Source: Snodgrassella sp945267035 (GTDB lineage: Bacteria; Pseudomonadota; Gammaproteobacteria; Burkholderiales; Neisseriaceae). Taken from it: DNA of 64,000 bases. The notes under the pieces are model-generated. The model had not been told where the DNA came from. It searched no databases and worked only from the letters and a program-made list of their open reading frames with translations. The DNA lies in the NCBI RefSeq assembly GCF_026535915.1, contig NZ_JAFNPF010000001.1:1922001-1986000 (forward strand), in the 5' to 3' direction. Within the stretch, counting starts at the first letter, position 1. Each line of letters begins with the position of its first letter. Of the stretch, positions 8,239 to 17,601 are shown one piece after another. The position numbers and the translations under genes were made by a program.

Positions 8239-10113
8239 ATGGCTTTATTGCAAATTTCCGAACCCGGATTATCCCCTGCTCCTCATCAACAACGACGGGC
8301 AGTTGGTATCGATTTAGGCACCACCAATAGTTTAGTGGCTACGGTACGCAATGGACATGCTGAATGCCTTCCAGATGAGCAGGGTCAGGTTATCCTGCCA
8401 TCAGTAGTGCGTTATCTGCCTGATGGCTCAGTACAAGTGGGTAATCTCGCCCTGCAAGCTCAGCGAACCGATCCGGTTAATACTATTAGTTCCGCTAAGC
8501 GCATGATTGGTCGTACTCTAAATGATATTCAAGCTGACGACGAGATCAGATATTTGCCGTATAAATTTGGCAATGATGAACGGATTATTCACATTCATAC
8601 TCGCGCTGGCGATATTACCCCGATTGATGTTTCGGCAAAAATTCTGCAAGTTTTACAAGCCCGTGCCGAAGAATCGTTAGGTGGAGAACTGGCTGGTGCT
8701 GTGATTACCGTACCGGCTTATTTTGATGATGCACAACGCCAGGCCACTAAAGATGCTGCTCGCCTGGCCGGCATACATGTTTTACGCCTACTAAATGAAC
8801 CTACAGCCGCTGCTATTGCTTATGGTCTGGATAATGCGTCAGAAGGCACTTTCGTCGTATACGATCTGGGGGGTGGCACCTTTGACGTTTCTGTTCTGGC
8901 TTTAAGTCGCGGATTATTTGAAGTCAAAGCAACCAATGGGAATAGTGCCTTAGGTGGAGATGATTTTGATCAACGGTTATTTTGCTGGCTACTGGAACAC
9001 AACAGCCTATCACAGCTGCCGGCACAAGATAGCGCATTATTACAATCACTATGTAGAGAAGCCAAAGAAAAATTAACCTCTCAAACCACCGCTACAATAA
9101 CTGCAACCTTATCTACCGGTTTGGCAATCTCAACAACAGTCAGTCGTGAGACTTTTCAGCAACTCACTCAGCCATTAGTGGTTAAAACCCTCGAACCAGT
9201 CAAACAAGCATTACGAGATGCTCATGTAACCAAACAAGACATCAAGGGTGTCATCATGGTCGGCGGCGCAACGCGCATGCTGCATGTGCAACAGGCAGTG
9301 GCCACCTTTTTTGGACAAACTCCATTAAACAATCTTAATCCTGATGAAGTGGTGGCTTTGGGCGCAGCCATGCAAGCCAATGTATTGGCGGGTAATAAAA
9401 ATGATGATGAATGGTTGTTGTTGGATGTCACTCCGTTATCATTAGGTCTGGAAACCTATGGGGGACTGGTAGAAAAAGTCATTCCCCGTAACAGCACCTT
9501 ACCTACAGCCCGTGCGCAGGAATTCACCACTTTTAAAGACGGTCAGACGGCCATGATGATTCATGTGGTTCAAGGTGAACGCGAACTGGTAAGCGACTGC
9601 CGCAGTCTTGCACAATTTACTTTGCGCGGTATTCCTCCCATGGCTGCGGGTGCAGCGCGCATTCGAGTCACCTTTCAGGTAGATGCAGATGGCCTATTAT
9701 CGGTCTCTGCTCGTGAACAAACTTCTGGAGTACAAGCGCATATTGAAGTTAAGCCTTCCTATGGATTGGACGATACCACGATAACGCAAATGTTAAAAGA
9801 TAGCTTTGCTAATGCCCAAGCTGATGCCATAGAACGGGCTAGAACCGAAGCGATAGTTGAAGCACAAAGCATCATTGCTGCAGTTGAGCATGCTCTGTCG
9901 CTGGATGCCGACATCCTGACTGATAAAGAATTAAGCATCATTCAAGCTGCTCTGGCTGAAACCAGCAAGCAATTGCAATTTGGTGAAGCACAAACTATCA
10001 GGAATGCCATTCATACACTTAGTCAGGCTACAGATGAATTTGCTGCCAAACGAATGAATCGCAATATTCAACGAGCCTTACAAGGTAAAAATGTCACTGA
10101 TATAGAAACATAA
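8239..10113 (+). CDS. hscA: Hsp70-type chaperone HscA
   Basis: HscA drives cluster release from IscU. The 624 residues show the Hsp70 ATPase: GIDLGTTNSLVA (phosphate 1), YDLGGGTFDVSVL (phosphate 2) and GGATRMLHVQQAV (adenosine loop). The substrate-binding domain and helical lid follow. A short N-terminal extension before the ATPase fits HscA rather than DnaK, as does the operon position. Confidence 0.97.
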   Translation: MALLQISEPGLSPAPHQQRRAVGIDLGTTNSLVATVRNGHAECLPDEQGQVILPSVVRYLPDGSVQVGNLALQAQRTDPVNTISSAKRMIGRTLNDIQADDEIRYLPYKFGNDERIIHIHTRAGDITPIDVSAKILQVLQARAEESLGGELAGAVITVPAYFDDAQRQATKDAARLAGIHVLRLLNEPTAAAIAYGLDNASEGTFVVYDLGGGTFDVSVLALSRGLFEVKATNGNSALGGDDFDQRLFCWLLEHNSLSQLPAQDSALLQSLCREAKEKLTSQTTATITATLSTGLAISTTVSRETFQQLTQPLVVKTLEPVKQALRDAHVTKQDIKGVIMVGGATRMLHVQQAVATFFGQTPLNNLNPDEVVALGAAMQANVLAGNKNDDEWLLLDVTPLSLGLETYGGLVEKVIPRNSTLPTARAQEFTTFKDGQTAMMIHVVQGERELVSDCRSLAQFTLRGIPPMAAGAARIRVTFQVDADGLLSVSAREQTSGVQAHIEVKPSYGLDDTTITQMLKDSFANAQADAIERARTEAIVEAQSIIAAVEHALSLDADILTDKELSIIQAALAETSKQLQFGEAQTIRNAIHTLSQATDEFAAKRMNRNIQRALQGKNVTDIET

Positions 10114-10153
10114 TAAAAGCTCTTTTTTCAACTAATAACTAGGGAGAACGACT

Positions 10154-10780
10154 ATGTTGAAATTATATTTTTTACCCGGAACTTGTGCTCTGGTTCCTCA
10201 CGTTGCTTTGGAATGGAGTCATTTAGATTATCAAGCTATAGAAATCAGTCGTGAAGAGATTAAAAGTGCTGAATATCTTGCCATGAATCCACAAGGACAA
10301 GTACCATTATTAGTCGATGGCGACTGGAATTTATCTCAAAATCTAGCCATTCTTGATTACATTAATGATCTGGTTCCTGAACAAGGCATTTTTGGACGAG
10401 ATGCCATCAAAGATGCGCGTGTGCGAGCCAGAGCACGCCAATGGATAGCTTATGCGAATAGTGATTTGCACCCTTGTTTTTTGACTATATTTAAAGCCAA
10501 TAAGATGATTGATGGCGATGAAGCACAAAAAAATCTGATTCAAAAAGCTGTTGCCAATGTGATTAAAATGTTTGCTCCAATTAATCGCAGATTGGCTCAG
10601 CATCACTATGTGGCTGGTGACAACATCAGTATTGCTGATGTTTACATTTATGTTGTGTTACGCTGGGCTGAAATCTGTAAAATTGATCTCAGTCAGTACG
10701 AGCATCTGCCAGCATTCTACCAACGCATTGAAGCTGATACTGGTGTTCAGGCTGCACTAAAAACACAAAATTTGCTTTAA
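10154..10780 (+). CDS. Glutathione S-transferase family protein within the isc operon
   Basis: The 208-residue protein has a thioredoxin-fold N domain (MLKLYFLPGTCALVPHVAL, then the cis-Pro and glutathione-contacting PQGQVPLLVDG and SQNLAILDYI) and an all-helical C domain with the N-capping SIADVY motif. This is the standard cytosolic GST plan. It lies between hscA and fdx with 40-base and 72-base gaps and no terminator, so it should be co-transcribed. That position is unusual for isc operons and suggests a link to glutathione-bound clusters or thiol repair. The link is inference. Confidence 0.85.
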   Translation: MLKLYFLPGTCALVPHVALEWSHLDYQAIEISREEIKSAEYLAMNPQGQVPLLVDGDWNLSQNLAILDYINDLVPEQGIFGRDAIKDARVRARARQWIAYANSDLHPCFLTIFKANKMIDGDEAQKNLIQKAVANVIKMFAPINRRLAQHHYVAGDNISIADVYIYVVLRWAEICKIDLSQYEHLPAFYQRIEADTGVQAALKTQNLL

Positions 10781-10852
10781 TAACGAGCATGGTTTGACAA
10801 TGATTCTCTGTTTTGTCAGCCAGCTTGTATGATTTAGATTTACGGAAGACAC

Positions 10853-11194
10853 ATGCCCAAAATTACTGTTTTGCCTCATCCTCAGCTTTGTCCCGACGGA
10901 AAGGAACTTGAAGATATTCCAACTGGAACCAGCATTTGTGATGCACTATTGGAGCATGATATTGAAATAGAACATGCCTGTGAAAAATCTTGCGCTTGTA
11001 CCACCTGCCATGTGCTTATCCGTCAAGGATATAATACATTAAACGAACCAAGTGAACAGGAAGAAGATTTACTCGATCAGGCATGGGGGCTGGAAGCAGA
11101 TTCTCGCTTAAGCTGTCAAGCTCGAGTCGGAGAAAGCGACATAACCGTGGAAATACCTAAATACACCATTAATCATGCCCGTGAAGAACATTAA
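10853..11194 (+). CDS. fdx: ISC [2Fe-2S] ferredoxin
   Basis: This 113-residue adrenodoxin-type ferredoxin supplies electrons to cluster assembly. The four cluster cysteines follow the family spacing: CEKSCACTTC provides three and LSCQ the fourth. It is the penultimate gene of the isc operon. Confidence 0.96.
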   Translation: MPKITVLPHPQLCPDGKELEDIPTGTSICDALLEHDIEIEHACEKSCACTTCHVLIRQGYNTLNEPSEQEEDLLDQAWGLEADSRLSCQARVGESDITVEIPKYTINHAREEH

Positions 11195-11261
11195 TCCGGT
11201 AGCTAAATCCTAATGCTGTATAAAACTAAATAGTGATCAAGATTACATAAAGATTTTGCCG

Positions 11262-11456
11262 ATGAAATGGACCGACATACATTATATTGCTGAAGAGCTG
11301 GCCGATCGTCATGCAGAAATTGACCCCAGCCAGATTCGTTTCACCCAATTACGCGATTTAGTTTTGGCTTTACCCGATTTTGATGATGATCCCGATCATT
11401 GTGGTGAAAGAATACTGGAAGCGATACAACAAGCGTGGATTAATGAAATGGTCTGA
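11262..11456 (+). CDS. iscX: IscX (YfhJ-family) regulator of ISC assembly
   Basis: IscX is a 64-residue acidic protein that binds IscS and iron and slows assembly. MKWTDIHYIAEELADRH, LPDFDDDPDHCGERILEAIQ and the C-terminal WINEM are characteristic. ATG at 11262 is preferred over an in-frame TTG at 11256. The operon ends here. Confidence 0.94.
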   Translation: MKWTDIHYIAEELADRHAEIDPSQIRFTQLRDLVLALPDFDDDPDHCGERILEAIQQAWINEMV

Positions 11457-11486
11457 CCATCGGCCTATCATTGAATTTACTGCTAG

Positions 11487-11515
11487 GAGCCAATGTGGTT
11501 GATTGGCTCATTTTT
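11487..11515 (+). terminator. Intrinsic terminator of the isc operon
   Basis: A perfect stem GAGCCAAT / ATTGGCTC with a 7-base loop is followed by ATTTTT, 30 bases after the iscX stop. Confidence 0.88.
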
Positions 11516-11641
11516 AATGTTCATAGCGGATGTTCATTAAAATCTAAACCCTGCATCTGGCTTATCTGTGCTTAAACAAAATGACAAATCCCCTTTTGTT
11601 AAATCTATTAGCACGGATTAATCTGCTCTAGGATTAACTCT

Positions 11642-12451
11642 CTATGCCTTTTCAGTTTTCCGGCGTTGTAAGCGCCAGCCACAGAACTGCCAACAACGAT
11701 TAAACACATGCCGGTAAACAAATACTGCACATAACAGACAACCACCTGCAGAACCTGCACAGATCAAAAACATGGTCAATAATTGAAAACGTATCGCCTG
11801 ATCAGGAGAGGCTCCGGCCAGAATCTGACCAGTAATCATGCCTGGTAAGCTAACCAGACCAACAACACTTAATTGATTAATGGTAGGCAGCATCCCTGCT
11901 ACCACAGCAGCACGGGCGGTATCTCGATAGGCTTCCCAGCCGCTTGCTCCTAAAGATAGCATCATTTCTACCCGAGATTGCTGTTGGCGTAAATCTTGTG
12001 TCAGTCGATCCAAGCACAATGCCACTGCGGTCAAACAGTTACCAAGAACCATCCCCAGAATCGGGATAACATATTGCGGAGAATACCATGGCTTAATATG
12101 CAGAACTGCATAAAGACCAACTGCAGCCGTCAGCCAAGAAGCAAACCAGACAGAAGATAACGCATCTCGAGTTAACCCTCGATAAACATAACTACCGCGT
12201 GATCGAGCTGAAAAGCCGGCTACCACAGTCATCACAACAATAATCAGCAATACCCAATACCATTGATTAGCGGCAAAAATCCACTTTAGCAGCAAACCAA
12301 CTATCGTCAATTGCACCACAGCGCGCACAGCCGAAATTAAAATACGCTTAGTCAAACCTAATTTCAACCACAACGATACTGCGGCACTAATCAATATCAA
12401 CAAAGAAGCCAGAGCCAATTCGCCAACACTTAAATAATGATCAGCTTGCAT
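11642..12451 (-). CDS. FetB-like (UPF0014) ABC transporter permease
   Basis: This 269-residue membrane protein of the UPF0014/FetB family has about seven hydrophobic segments. The conserved block around LGNCLTAVALCLDRL and the cytoplasmic helix EMMLSLGASGWEAYRDTARAA are family hallmarks. In E. coli FetAB is linked to iron export and peroxide resistance. The upstream ATPase overlaps it by 11 bases, so the two are translationally coupled. Its convergence on the isc operon fits an iron theme, but the substrate is inferred from the family only. Confidence 0.85.
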   Translation of the reverse strand: MQADHYLSVGELALASLLILISAAVSLWLKLGLTKRILISAVRAVVQLTIVGLLLKWIFAANQWYWVLLIIVVMTVVAGFSARSRGSYVYRGLTRDALSSVWFASWLTAAVGLYAVLHIKPWYSPQYVIPILGMVLGNCLTAVALCLDRLTQDLRQQQSRVEMMLSLGASGWEAYRDTARAAVVAGMLPTINQLSVVGLVSLPGMITGQILAGASPDQAIRFQLLTMFLICAGSAGGCLLCAVFVYRHVFNRCWQFCGWRLQRRKTEKA

Positions 12452-13151
12452 AGTGCTCCTCCTGATGCAATTGTTTAGTATGAGTCAATTTACCGGCATC
12501 AAAATACCAGACTTCATCACCAACTTCCTGCACCTGCTGCTCACTATGAGATATCCATAGATAAGCAGCTTCAGGGTTTTCGCTTTGCCACTGATTTAAC
12601 AACTTCTGCACGAAATGTGCAGAGGTTTCATCCAATGATGCGGTAGGCTCATCCAGCAGCAGTACAGGCGGATTAAGCTGTAAAACGCGCATTAAGCACA
12701 CCAGTTGCGCTTCACCACCTGATAAATCGGCTGTATCTCGTTCAAGAAAGTTTTTTTCTTTACCCAAATCTGAAAACACATGCTGCGCATATTCGGGATT
12801 GAATTTTTGCTGCGCATAACGATTTAGCGTATATGGCAATTGCAAATTATCACGTATCGTTCCCGGCACCAGCACCGCTTTTTGGCTGATATAGGCTATC
12901 TGACTGCGGTGTTCACTGATACTGTGGGCATCCAAATGCACTGGCTTACCATGGCGAAACAGCTTTCCGGCTGCTGGTAAATCCAACAAAGAAATCGTGC
13001 GTAAAAAAACCGACTTGCCAGCCCCTGAAGCACCGCTTATTGCCACGCGTGCTCCAGCCATTAACTGAAAGTCGGTATCCTGTAAAAGGACTCTGCCATC
13101 GTCATGTGCACGTTGACAGACTCGCTCACCAGATAAAACGGGTACATTCAT
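12441..13151 (-). CDS. FetA-like ABC transporter ATPase
   Basis: The 236 residues include Walker A GASGAGKSV, the Q-loop ISQKAVL, signature LSGGEAQLV, Walker B VLLLDEPTAS and the H-switch WISHSE. It is the partner of the UPF0014 permease downstream (FetA/YbbL type). Its ATG overlaps the ispH stop as ATGA, so it is the fifth gene of the ribF-ileS-lspA-ispH operon. Confidence 0.87.
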   Translation of the reverse strand: MNVPVLSGERVCQRAHDDGRVLLQDTDFQLMAGARVAISGASGAGKSVFLRTISLLDLPAAGKLFRHGKPVHLDAHSISEHRSQIAYISQKAVLVPGTIRDNLQLPYTLNRYAQQKFNPEYAQHVFSDLGKEKNFLERDTADLSGGEAQLVCLMRVLQLNPPVLLLDEPTASLDETSAHFVQKLLNQWQSENPEAAYLWISHSEQQVQEVGDEVWYFDAGKLTHTKQLHQEEHYAS

Positions 13152-14089
13152 GATGAACCACGCAGTTCTTTGGGTAGTACAAACATAATACTTTCCTCCA
13201 CACCAGAGTTTTCAGTAACGGTTGCATATCCCCAAGAAACTATCTTCTGCACCACTTCATCTACCAGCACTTCAGGCGCTGAAGCACCAGCTGTAATTCC
13301 TACTTGTTGTTTACCTTCAAACCAATGTGGTTGTAAACAATCCGCATTATCAACCATATAAGCATCGACATTTAATAAAGCTGCCACTTCACGTAGCCGA
13401 TTACTATTGGAACTATTAGGCGAACCCACTACAACAACCACATCACAACTTACCGCCAGTTTTTTTACCGCGTCCTGCCTGTTCGTCGTTGCATAACAGA
13501 TGTCTTCTTTATGCGGACTCTTAATCAGCGGGAATCGTTGTTGCAACGCCGCGATAATATCACTGGTTTCATCTACAGAAAGCGTGGTCTGGCTAACATG
13601 TGCCAGTTTTTCCTCATTTTTGACCACCAAACCAGCTACATCTTCCACCCGCTCGACCAACAGCATCGTATCCGGTGCTAATTGTCCCATCGTTCCTTCA
13701 ACTTCCGGATGACCTTTGTGACCAATCATAATGATCTGATAACCTTGTTCATCCAGACGGGACACCTCTTTGTGTACTTTCGTCACCAAAGGACAGGTGG
13801 CATCAAAAATACGAAACCCTCGAGCTATTGCTTCCTGCTGTACAGCCTTTGAAACACCGTGTGCCGAATAAATCAAAGTCGATTGAGGTGGAACATCATC
13901 CAAATTCTCAATAAAAACAGCACCTTTTTTACGCAAATTGTCCACAACAAATTTATTATGAACCACTTCATGCCGCACATAAATGGGTGCGCCAAATTGT
14001 GCTAACGCACGTTCAACAATACTGATCGCCCGATCTACGCCAGCACAAAATCCACGAGGATTGGCCAACAAAATACGCTTATTATTCAT
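13148..14089 (-). CDS. ispH: 4-hydroxy-3-methylbut-2-enyl diphosphate reductase IspH
   Basis: IspH is the last enzyme of the MEP isoprenoid pathway, a [4Fe-4S] protein that makes IPP and DMAPP. The 313 residues contain the three cluster cysteines (GFCAGVDRA near residue 14, DATCPLVTKVH near 98, DICYATTNRQ near 198) and the substrate-binding SNS motif (NSSNSNRL). It follows lspA by 37 bases. Confidence 0.97.
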   Translation of the reverse strand: MNNKRILLANPRGFCAGVDRAISIVERALAQFGAPIYVRHEVVHNKFVVDNLRKKGAVFIENLDDVPPQSTLIYSAHGVSKAVQQEAIARGFRIFDATCPLVTKVHKEVSRLDEQGYQIIMIGHKGHPEVEGTMGQLAPDTMLLVERVEDVAGLVVKNEEKLAHVSQTTLSVDETSDIIAALQQRFPLIKSPHKEDICYATTNRQDAVKKLAVSCDVVVVVGSPNSSNSNRLREVAALLNVDAYMVDNADCLQPHWFEGKQQVGITAGASAPEVLVDEVVQKIVSWGYATVTENSGVEESIMFVLPKELRGSS

Positions 14090-14126
14090 ACAACTTCCGT
14101 TACCTGGTTGGTTTCATCTATTCTGC

Positions 14127-14612
14127 TCAGGCAGAAGGTTTATTTTTTCGATGAAAAAAACTCTCCAACACCAGCAACACGGCACCAACACAAATCAGGC
14201 TGTCCGCAATATTAAAGGCCGGATAAAACCAATTATGGTAGTAAAGCAATATAAAATCAACCACATGACCATGAATTAAACGATCTATTACATTGCCTAC
14301 CGCTCCGCCTACGATCATCGCAGCGCCAAACTTGCCCACCGTTCCGAATCCATCGCAGATAATCTCTTTAAGCAAATACACACAAATAATCAGCGCCAAT
14401 CCCATAAATAGAAATTTTTGCCAGCCACCTGCATCTGCCAAAAAACTGAACGCAGCACCGGTGTTGTAGACCAAAATCAAATCGAAAAATCCAGGTATCA
14501 CCGCTGTACGTTGCATATATTGCATATGCTGCAAAATCAAATTTTTTGATAACTGATCCGCAATGATACTCAATGCGATAATCAAACCATAAATAAACAA
14601 CTTTTTACCCAT
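14127..14612 (-). CDS. lspA: Lipoprotein signal peptidase LspA
   Basis: This is a 161-residue inner-membrane aspartyl protease that cleaves lipidated prolipoproteins. Four hydrophobic helices are visible. Catalytic Asp residues are in GNVIDRLIHGHVVDF and FNIADSLIC, and DQLSK and NTGAAFS are the other family boxes. Confidence 0.96.
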   Translation of the reverse strand: MGKKLFIYGLIIALSIIADQLSKNLILQHMQYMQRTAVIPGFFDLILVYNTGAAFSFLADAGGWQKFLFMGLALIICVYLLKEIICDGFGTVGKFGAAMIVGGAVGNVIDRLIHGHVVDFILLYYHNWFYPAFNIADSLICVGAVLLVLESFFHRKNKPSA

Positions 14613-14631
14613 AGCTTTACCTAAGTTATTA

Positions 14632-14663
14632 CAGGCGTGACCAAATAAAATCAGTCACGCCTG
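14632..14663 (-). terminator. Stem-loop between ileS and lspA
   Basis: A 10-bp perfect inverted repeat CAGGCGTGAC / GTCACGCCTG lies in the ileS-lspA gap. No T-run follows on either strand, so it may attenuate or stabilise mRNA rather than stop transcription. Confidence 0.5.
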
Positions 14664-14715
14664 AATTCATATTAAACCCGACCAATGAAATCCAGTCATA
14701 TCATTTCAAAGCAGA

Positions 14716-17505
14716 TTATGCAAATAAGCGTTGCTCACCACTACCATCCACATTCGTGGCACATCGTCCGCAAATGGTAGGATGCTGGGGATCCGAACCA
14801 ACATCATCAGTATAATGCCAACAACGTTCACATTTTTTACCTGAATCAACACTGATAATCGCGCTCAATTCTGCACCTTCCTGAACATTAACCCGAGCGA
14901 CCATCAGCACAAACCGCAATTCTGCTCCCAAAGCAGAGATAAATGGCAGCAAATCTTGCGGTACAGTCAATTCCACATCAGCTTGCAGTGATGAACCAAT
15001 ACTTTTATCTGCACGTAGCGGTTCAATGGCTGCATTAACCACATCACGCACCTGACGAATGGCCGACCATTTTTGCGTTAACGTACTGATTTCCGCCTGA
15101 TCTAATTCAGGGAAAATGTGCATTGTATGATATAGCACACTATCCTCTTCACTCGCGGTCAATACTGCCCATGCTTCTTCAGCAGTAAAACATAGGATCG
15201 GGCTCAGCAGCAATACCAAATTACGGGTAATATGATACAGAGCTGTTTGCGCGCTTCTACGCCCTAAGCTATTGGCCTGCATGGTATACAAGCGATCTTT
15301 CAAAATATCCAGATAGAAAGCACCCATATCTTCAGAACAGAACTGAACAATATCCTGTACAGCAAAATGGAAGGCATAACGTCCATAATAATCACCTGCA
15401 ACGCGTTGTTGCAATTGCTGTGCCAGGATCAATGCATAGCGATCCATTTCTAACATTTGCGCCGTAGGTACAGCATCAGTTGCAGGATTGAAATCGCTTA
15501 GATTAGCCAATAAAAACCGCAAAGTATTGCGCAACCGGCGATAACTTTCGGTTACTCGTTTCAAAATTTCATCTGAAATAGCCAGTTCGCCTGAATAATC
15601 AGTAGAAGCAACCCATAAACGCAGAATGTCCGCGCCCAGACTATCATTCACTTTTTGTGGAGCGATCACATTACCGATGGATTTAGACATCTTTTGACCA
15701 TTGCCATCTACCACAAAACCATGCGTCAGCAATTGCTTATAAGGTGGTGCCCCAACAGTGGCACAAGCGGTCAGTAGAGAAGACTGGAACCAACCTCGAT
15801 GTTGATCCGAACCTTCCAGATACAGATCAGCTGGCCAGGATAATTCTGGACGCTGACGTAACACTGCATAATGCGTGCTACCCGAGTCGAACCACACATC
15901 CAACGTATCTGGCAACTTTTCATATTGCTCAGCATCAGCCGCATCTAAAAGTTCTGTTTTATCCAGAGCAAACCAAGCTTCAATACCGTGTTGTTCGATA
16001 CGTTTTGCTACCTCTTCCAGCAATTCAGCTGAACGTGGATGCAACTCACCGGTCTCCTTATGTGCAAAAAACGCCATCGGAGTGCCCCAGTAACGCTGAC
16101 GAGATACAACCCAATCTGGACGTCCTTCAATCATCGCTTCTAATCGCGCTCTACCCCACGCTGGGAAAAATTCTGTGGCTTCCACCGCCGTCATGGCTTT
16201 GTCACGTAAAGTTTCCCCATCACTGCCATCTTTATCCATACCAATAAACCACTGTCCGGTAGCACGGTAAATCAGAGGCGTTTTATGCCGCCAACAATGG
16301 GCATAACTATGGGTAATCTTACCATTTGCCAACAACTTATCCTCTTCAGCTACCCAATCGATGACGTGAGAATTACCTTCCCACACAGTCATACCAGCTA
16401 GCCGAGGCATATCACTGTTATATCGACCTTCAGAATTTACTGGGTTATATAATTTGATTCCATAGCGCAAACACACAAAGTAATCATCCAAACCATGTGC
16501 CGGCGCTGTATGTACCAAACCAGTACCTGCTTCAGTCGTGACATGCTCGCCTAATAAAATCGGAATATCACGATCAAGAAAGGGATGATTCAGATGCAGA
16601 TTTTCCAGATTTTTACCCGTTGTTTCAGCCAAAACCGCAACTTTATCCTCATCCAAACCGTATCGTTGTAAAGCATCCTCAGCAAGATCTTTGGCCAATA
16701 CAAGCTTACCTTTTGGGGTATCAATCAACTGATAAACCACTTCAGCCCCTACAGAAATGGCCTGACTGGCTGGCAATGTCCAAGGAGTGGTGGTCCAAAT
16801 GACACCATAAGCTTCACCAATAATTTCATTCAATCCGAAAGCGTGGGCCAGAGCTGCATTGTCTTTGAACTGATAGGCGACATCGATAGCTGACGAAACC
16901 TTATCCTTATATTCCACTTCAGCTTCCGCCAAAGAAGAGCCACAATCCAAACAAAACTGAACGGGTTTTTCTCCTCGATACAAATAGCCTTGTTGCTGAA
17001 TTTTACCGAGCGTACGCACAATATCAGCTTCAGTTTTAAAATCCATAGTCAAATAAGGGTGTTCCCAGTCGCCCAACACCCCCAAACGCATAAAATCCTT
17101 CTTCTGTTTGGCAACCTGCTCTTCTGCATATTCACGACATAATTCACGAAATTTCGCTGCCGGAATATTCTTACCATGTTTTTTTTCAACCATCAGCTCA
17201 ATCGGCAGACCATGGCAATCCCATCCAGGCACATAAGGTGCATCAAATCCGGCCAACGTTTTACTGCGGATAATAATATCTTTCAAAATCTTATTAACAG
17301 CATGTCCAATATGAATATCACCATTAGCATACGGTGGGCCATCATGCAAAATAAACTTCGGCCGACCAGCAGCAAGCTGACGCAACTTCTGATAACGTCT
17401 CTGTTCATACCAAGATTGCAACCACCCGCCTTCGCGTTTAGCCAGATTTCCGCGCATCGGAAAGGGTGTATCCAATAAATTTACTGTTTTACTATAGTCA
17501 GTCAT
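14716..17505 (-). CDS. ileS: Isoleucyl-tRNA synthetase
   Basis: This is a 929-residue class I synthetase. The HIGH box is in YANGDIHIGHAVNK near residue 65 and the KMSKS box in GQKMSKSIGN near residue 605. The CP1 editing domain lies between, and the C-terminal zinc site is CERCWHYT...CGRC. Length is normal for bacterial IleS. Confidence 0.98.
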   Translation of the reverse strand: MTDYSKTVNLLDTPFPMRGNLAKREGGWLQSWYEQRRYQKLRQLAAGRPKFILHDGPPYANGDIHIGHAVNKILKDIIIRSKTLAGFDAPYVPGWDCHGLPIELMVEKKHGKNIPAAKFRELCREYAEEQVAKQKKDFMRLGVLGDWEHPYLTMDFKTEADIVRTLGKIQQQGYLYRGEKPVQFCLDCGSSLAEAEVEYKDKVSSAIDVAYQFKDNAALAHAFGLNEIIGEAYGVIWTTTPWTLPASQAISVGAEVVYQLIDTPKGKLVLAKDLAEDALQRYGLDEDKVAVLAETTGKNLENLHLNHPFLDRDIPILLGEHVTTEAGTGLVHTAPAHGLDDYFVCLRYGIKLYNPVNSEGRYNSDMPRLAGMTVWEGNSHVIDWVAEEDKLLANGKITHSYAHCWRHKTPLIYRATGQWFIGMDKDGSDGETLRDKAMTAVEATEFFPAWGRARLEAMIEGRPDWVVSRQRYWGTPMAFFAHKETGELHPRSAELLEEVAKRIEQHGIEAWFALDKTELLDAADAEQYEKLPDTLDVWFDSGSTHYAVLRQRPELSWPADLYLEGSDQHRGWFQSSLLTACATVGAPPYKQLLTHGFVVDGNGQKMSKSIGNVIAPQKVNDSLGADILRLWVASTDYSGELAISDEILKRVTESYRRLRNTLRFLLANLSDFNPATDAVPTAQMLEMDRYALILAQQLQQRVAGDYYGRYAFHFAVQDIVQFCSEDMGAFYLDILKDRLYTMQANSLGRRSAQTALYHITRNLVLLLSPILCFTAEEAWAVLTASEEDSVLYHTMHIFPELDQAEISTLTQKWSAIRQVRDVVNAAIEPLRADKSIGSSLQADVELTVPQDLLPFISALGAELRFVLMVARVNVQEGAELSAIISVDSGKKCERCWHYTDDVGSDPQHPTICGRCATNVDGSGEQRLFA

Positions 17506-17565
17506 GACCTTCTCTTCAAAAATATAATTATCTAATAATCTTGTTAAACATTAATCAGTACATTG

Positions 17566-17601
17566 AGGCTACCTGAAACATATCAACCAATCAGGCAGCC
17601 T
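17566..17601. repeat. DNA uptake sequence pair (Eikenella dialect) between ribF and ileS
   Basis: AGGCTACCTGAA at 17566-17577 is an exact copy of the AG-eikDUS uptake word known in Neisseriaceae. At 17591 TCAGGCAGCCT is a near-inverted partner, overlapping the ribF stop. The pair can fold into an 11-bp stem with one mismatch and probably also ends part of the ribF transcript. This supports a naturally competent Neisseriaceae host. Confidence 0.7.

Noticed and set aside
15744..16247. 167-codon plus-strand frame
   Set aside because: Antisense to the catalytic core of ileS, whose frame is intact and recognised. No ribosome binding site.
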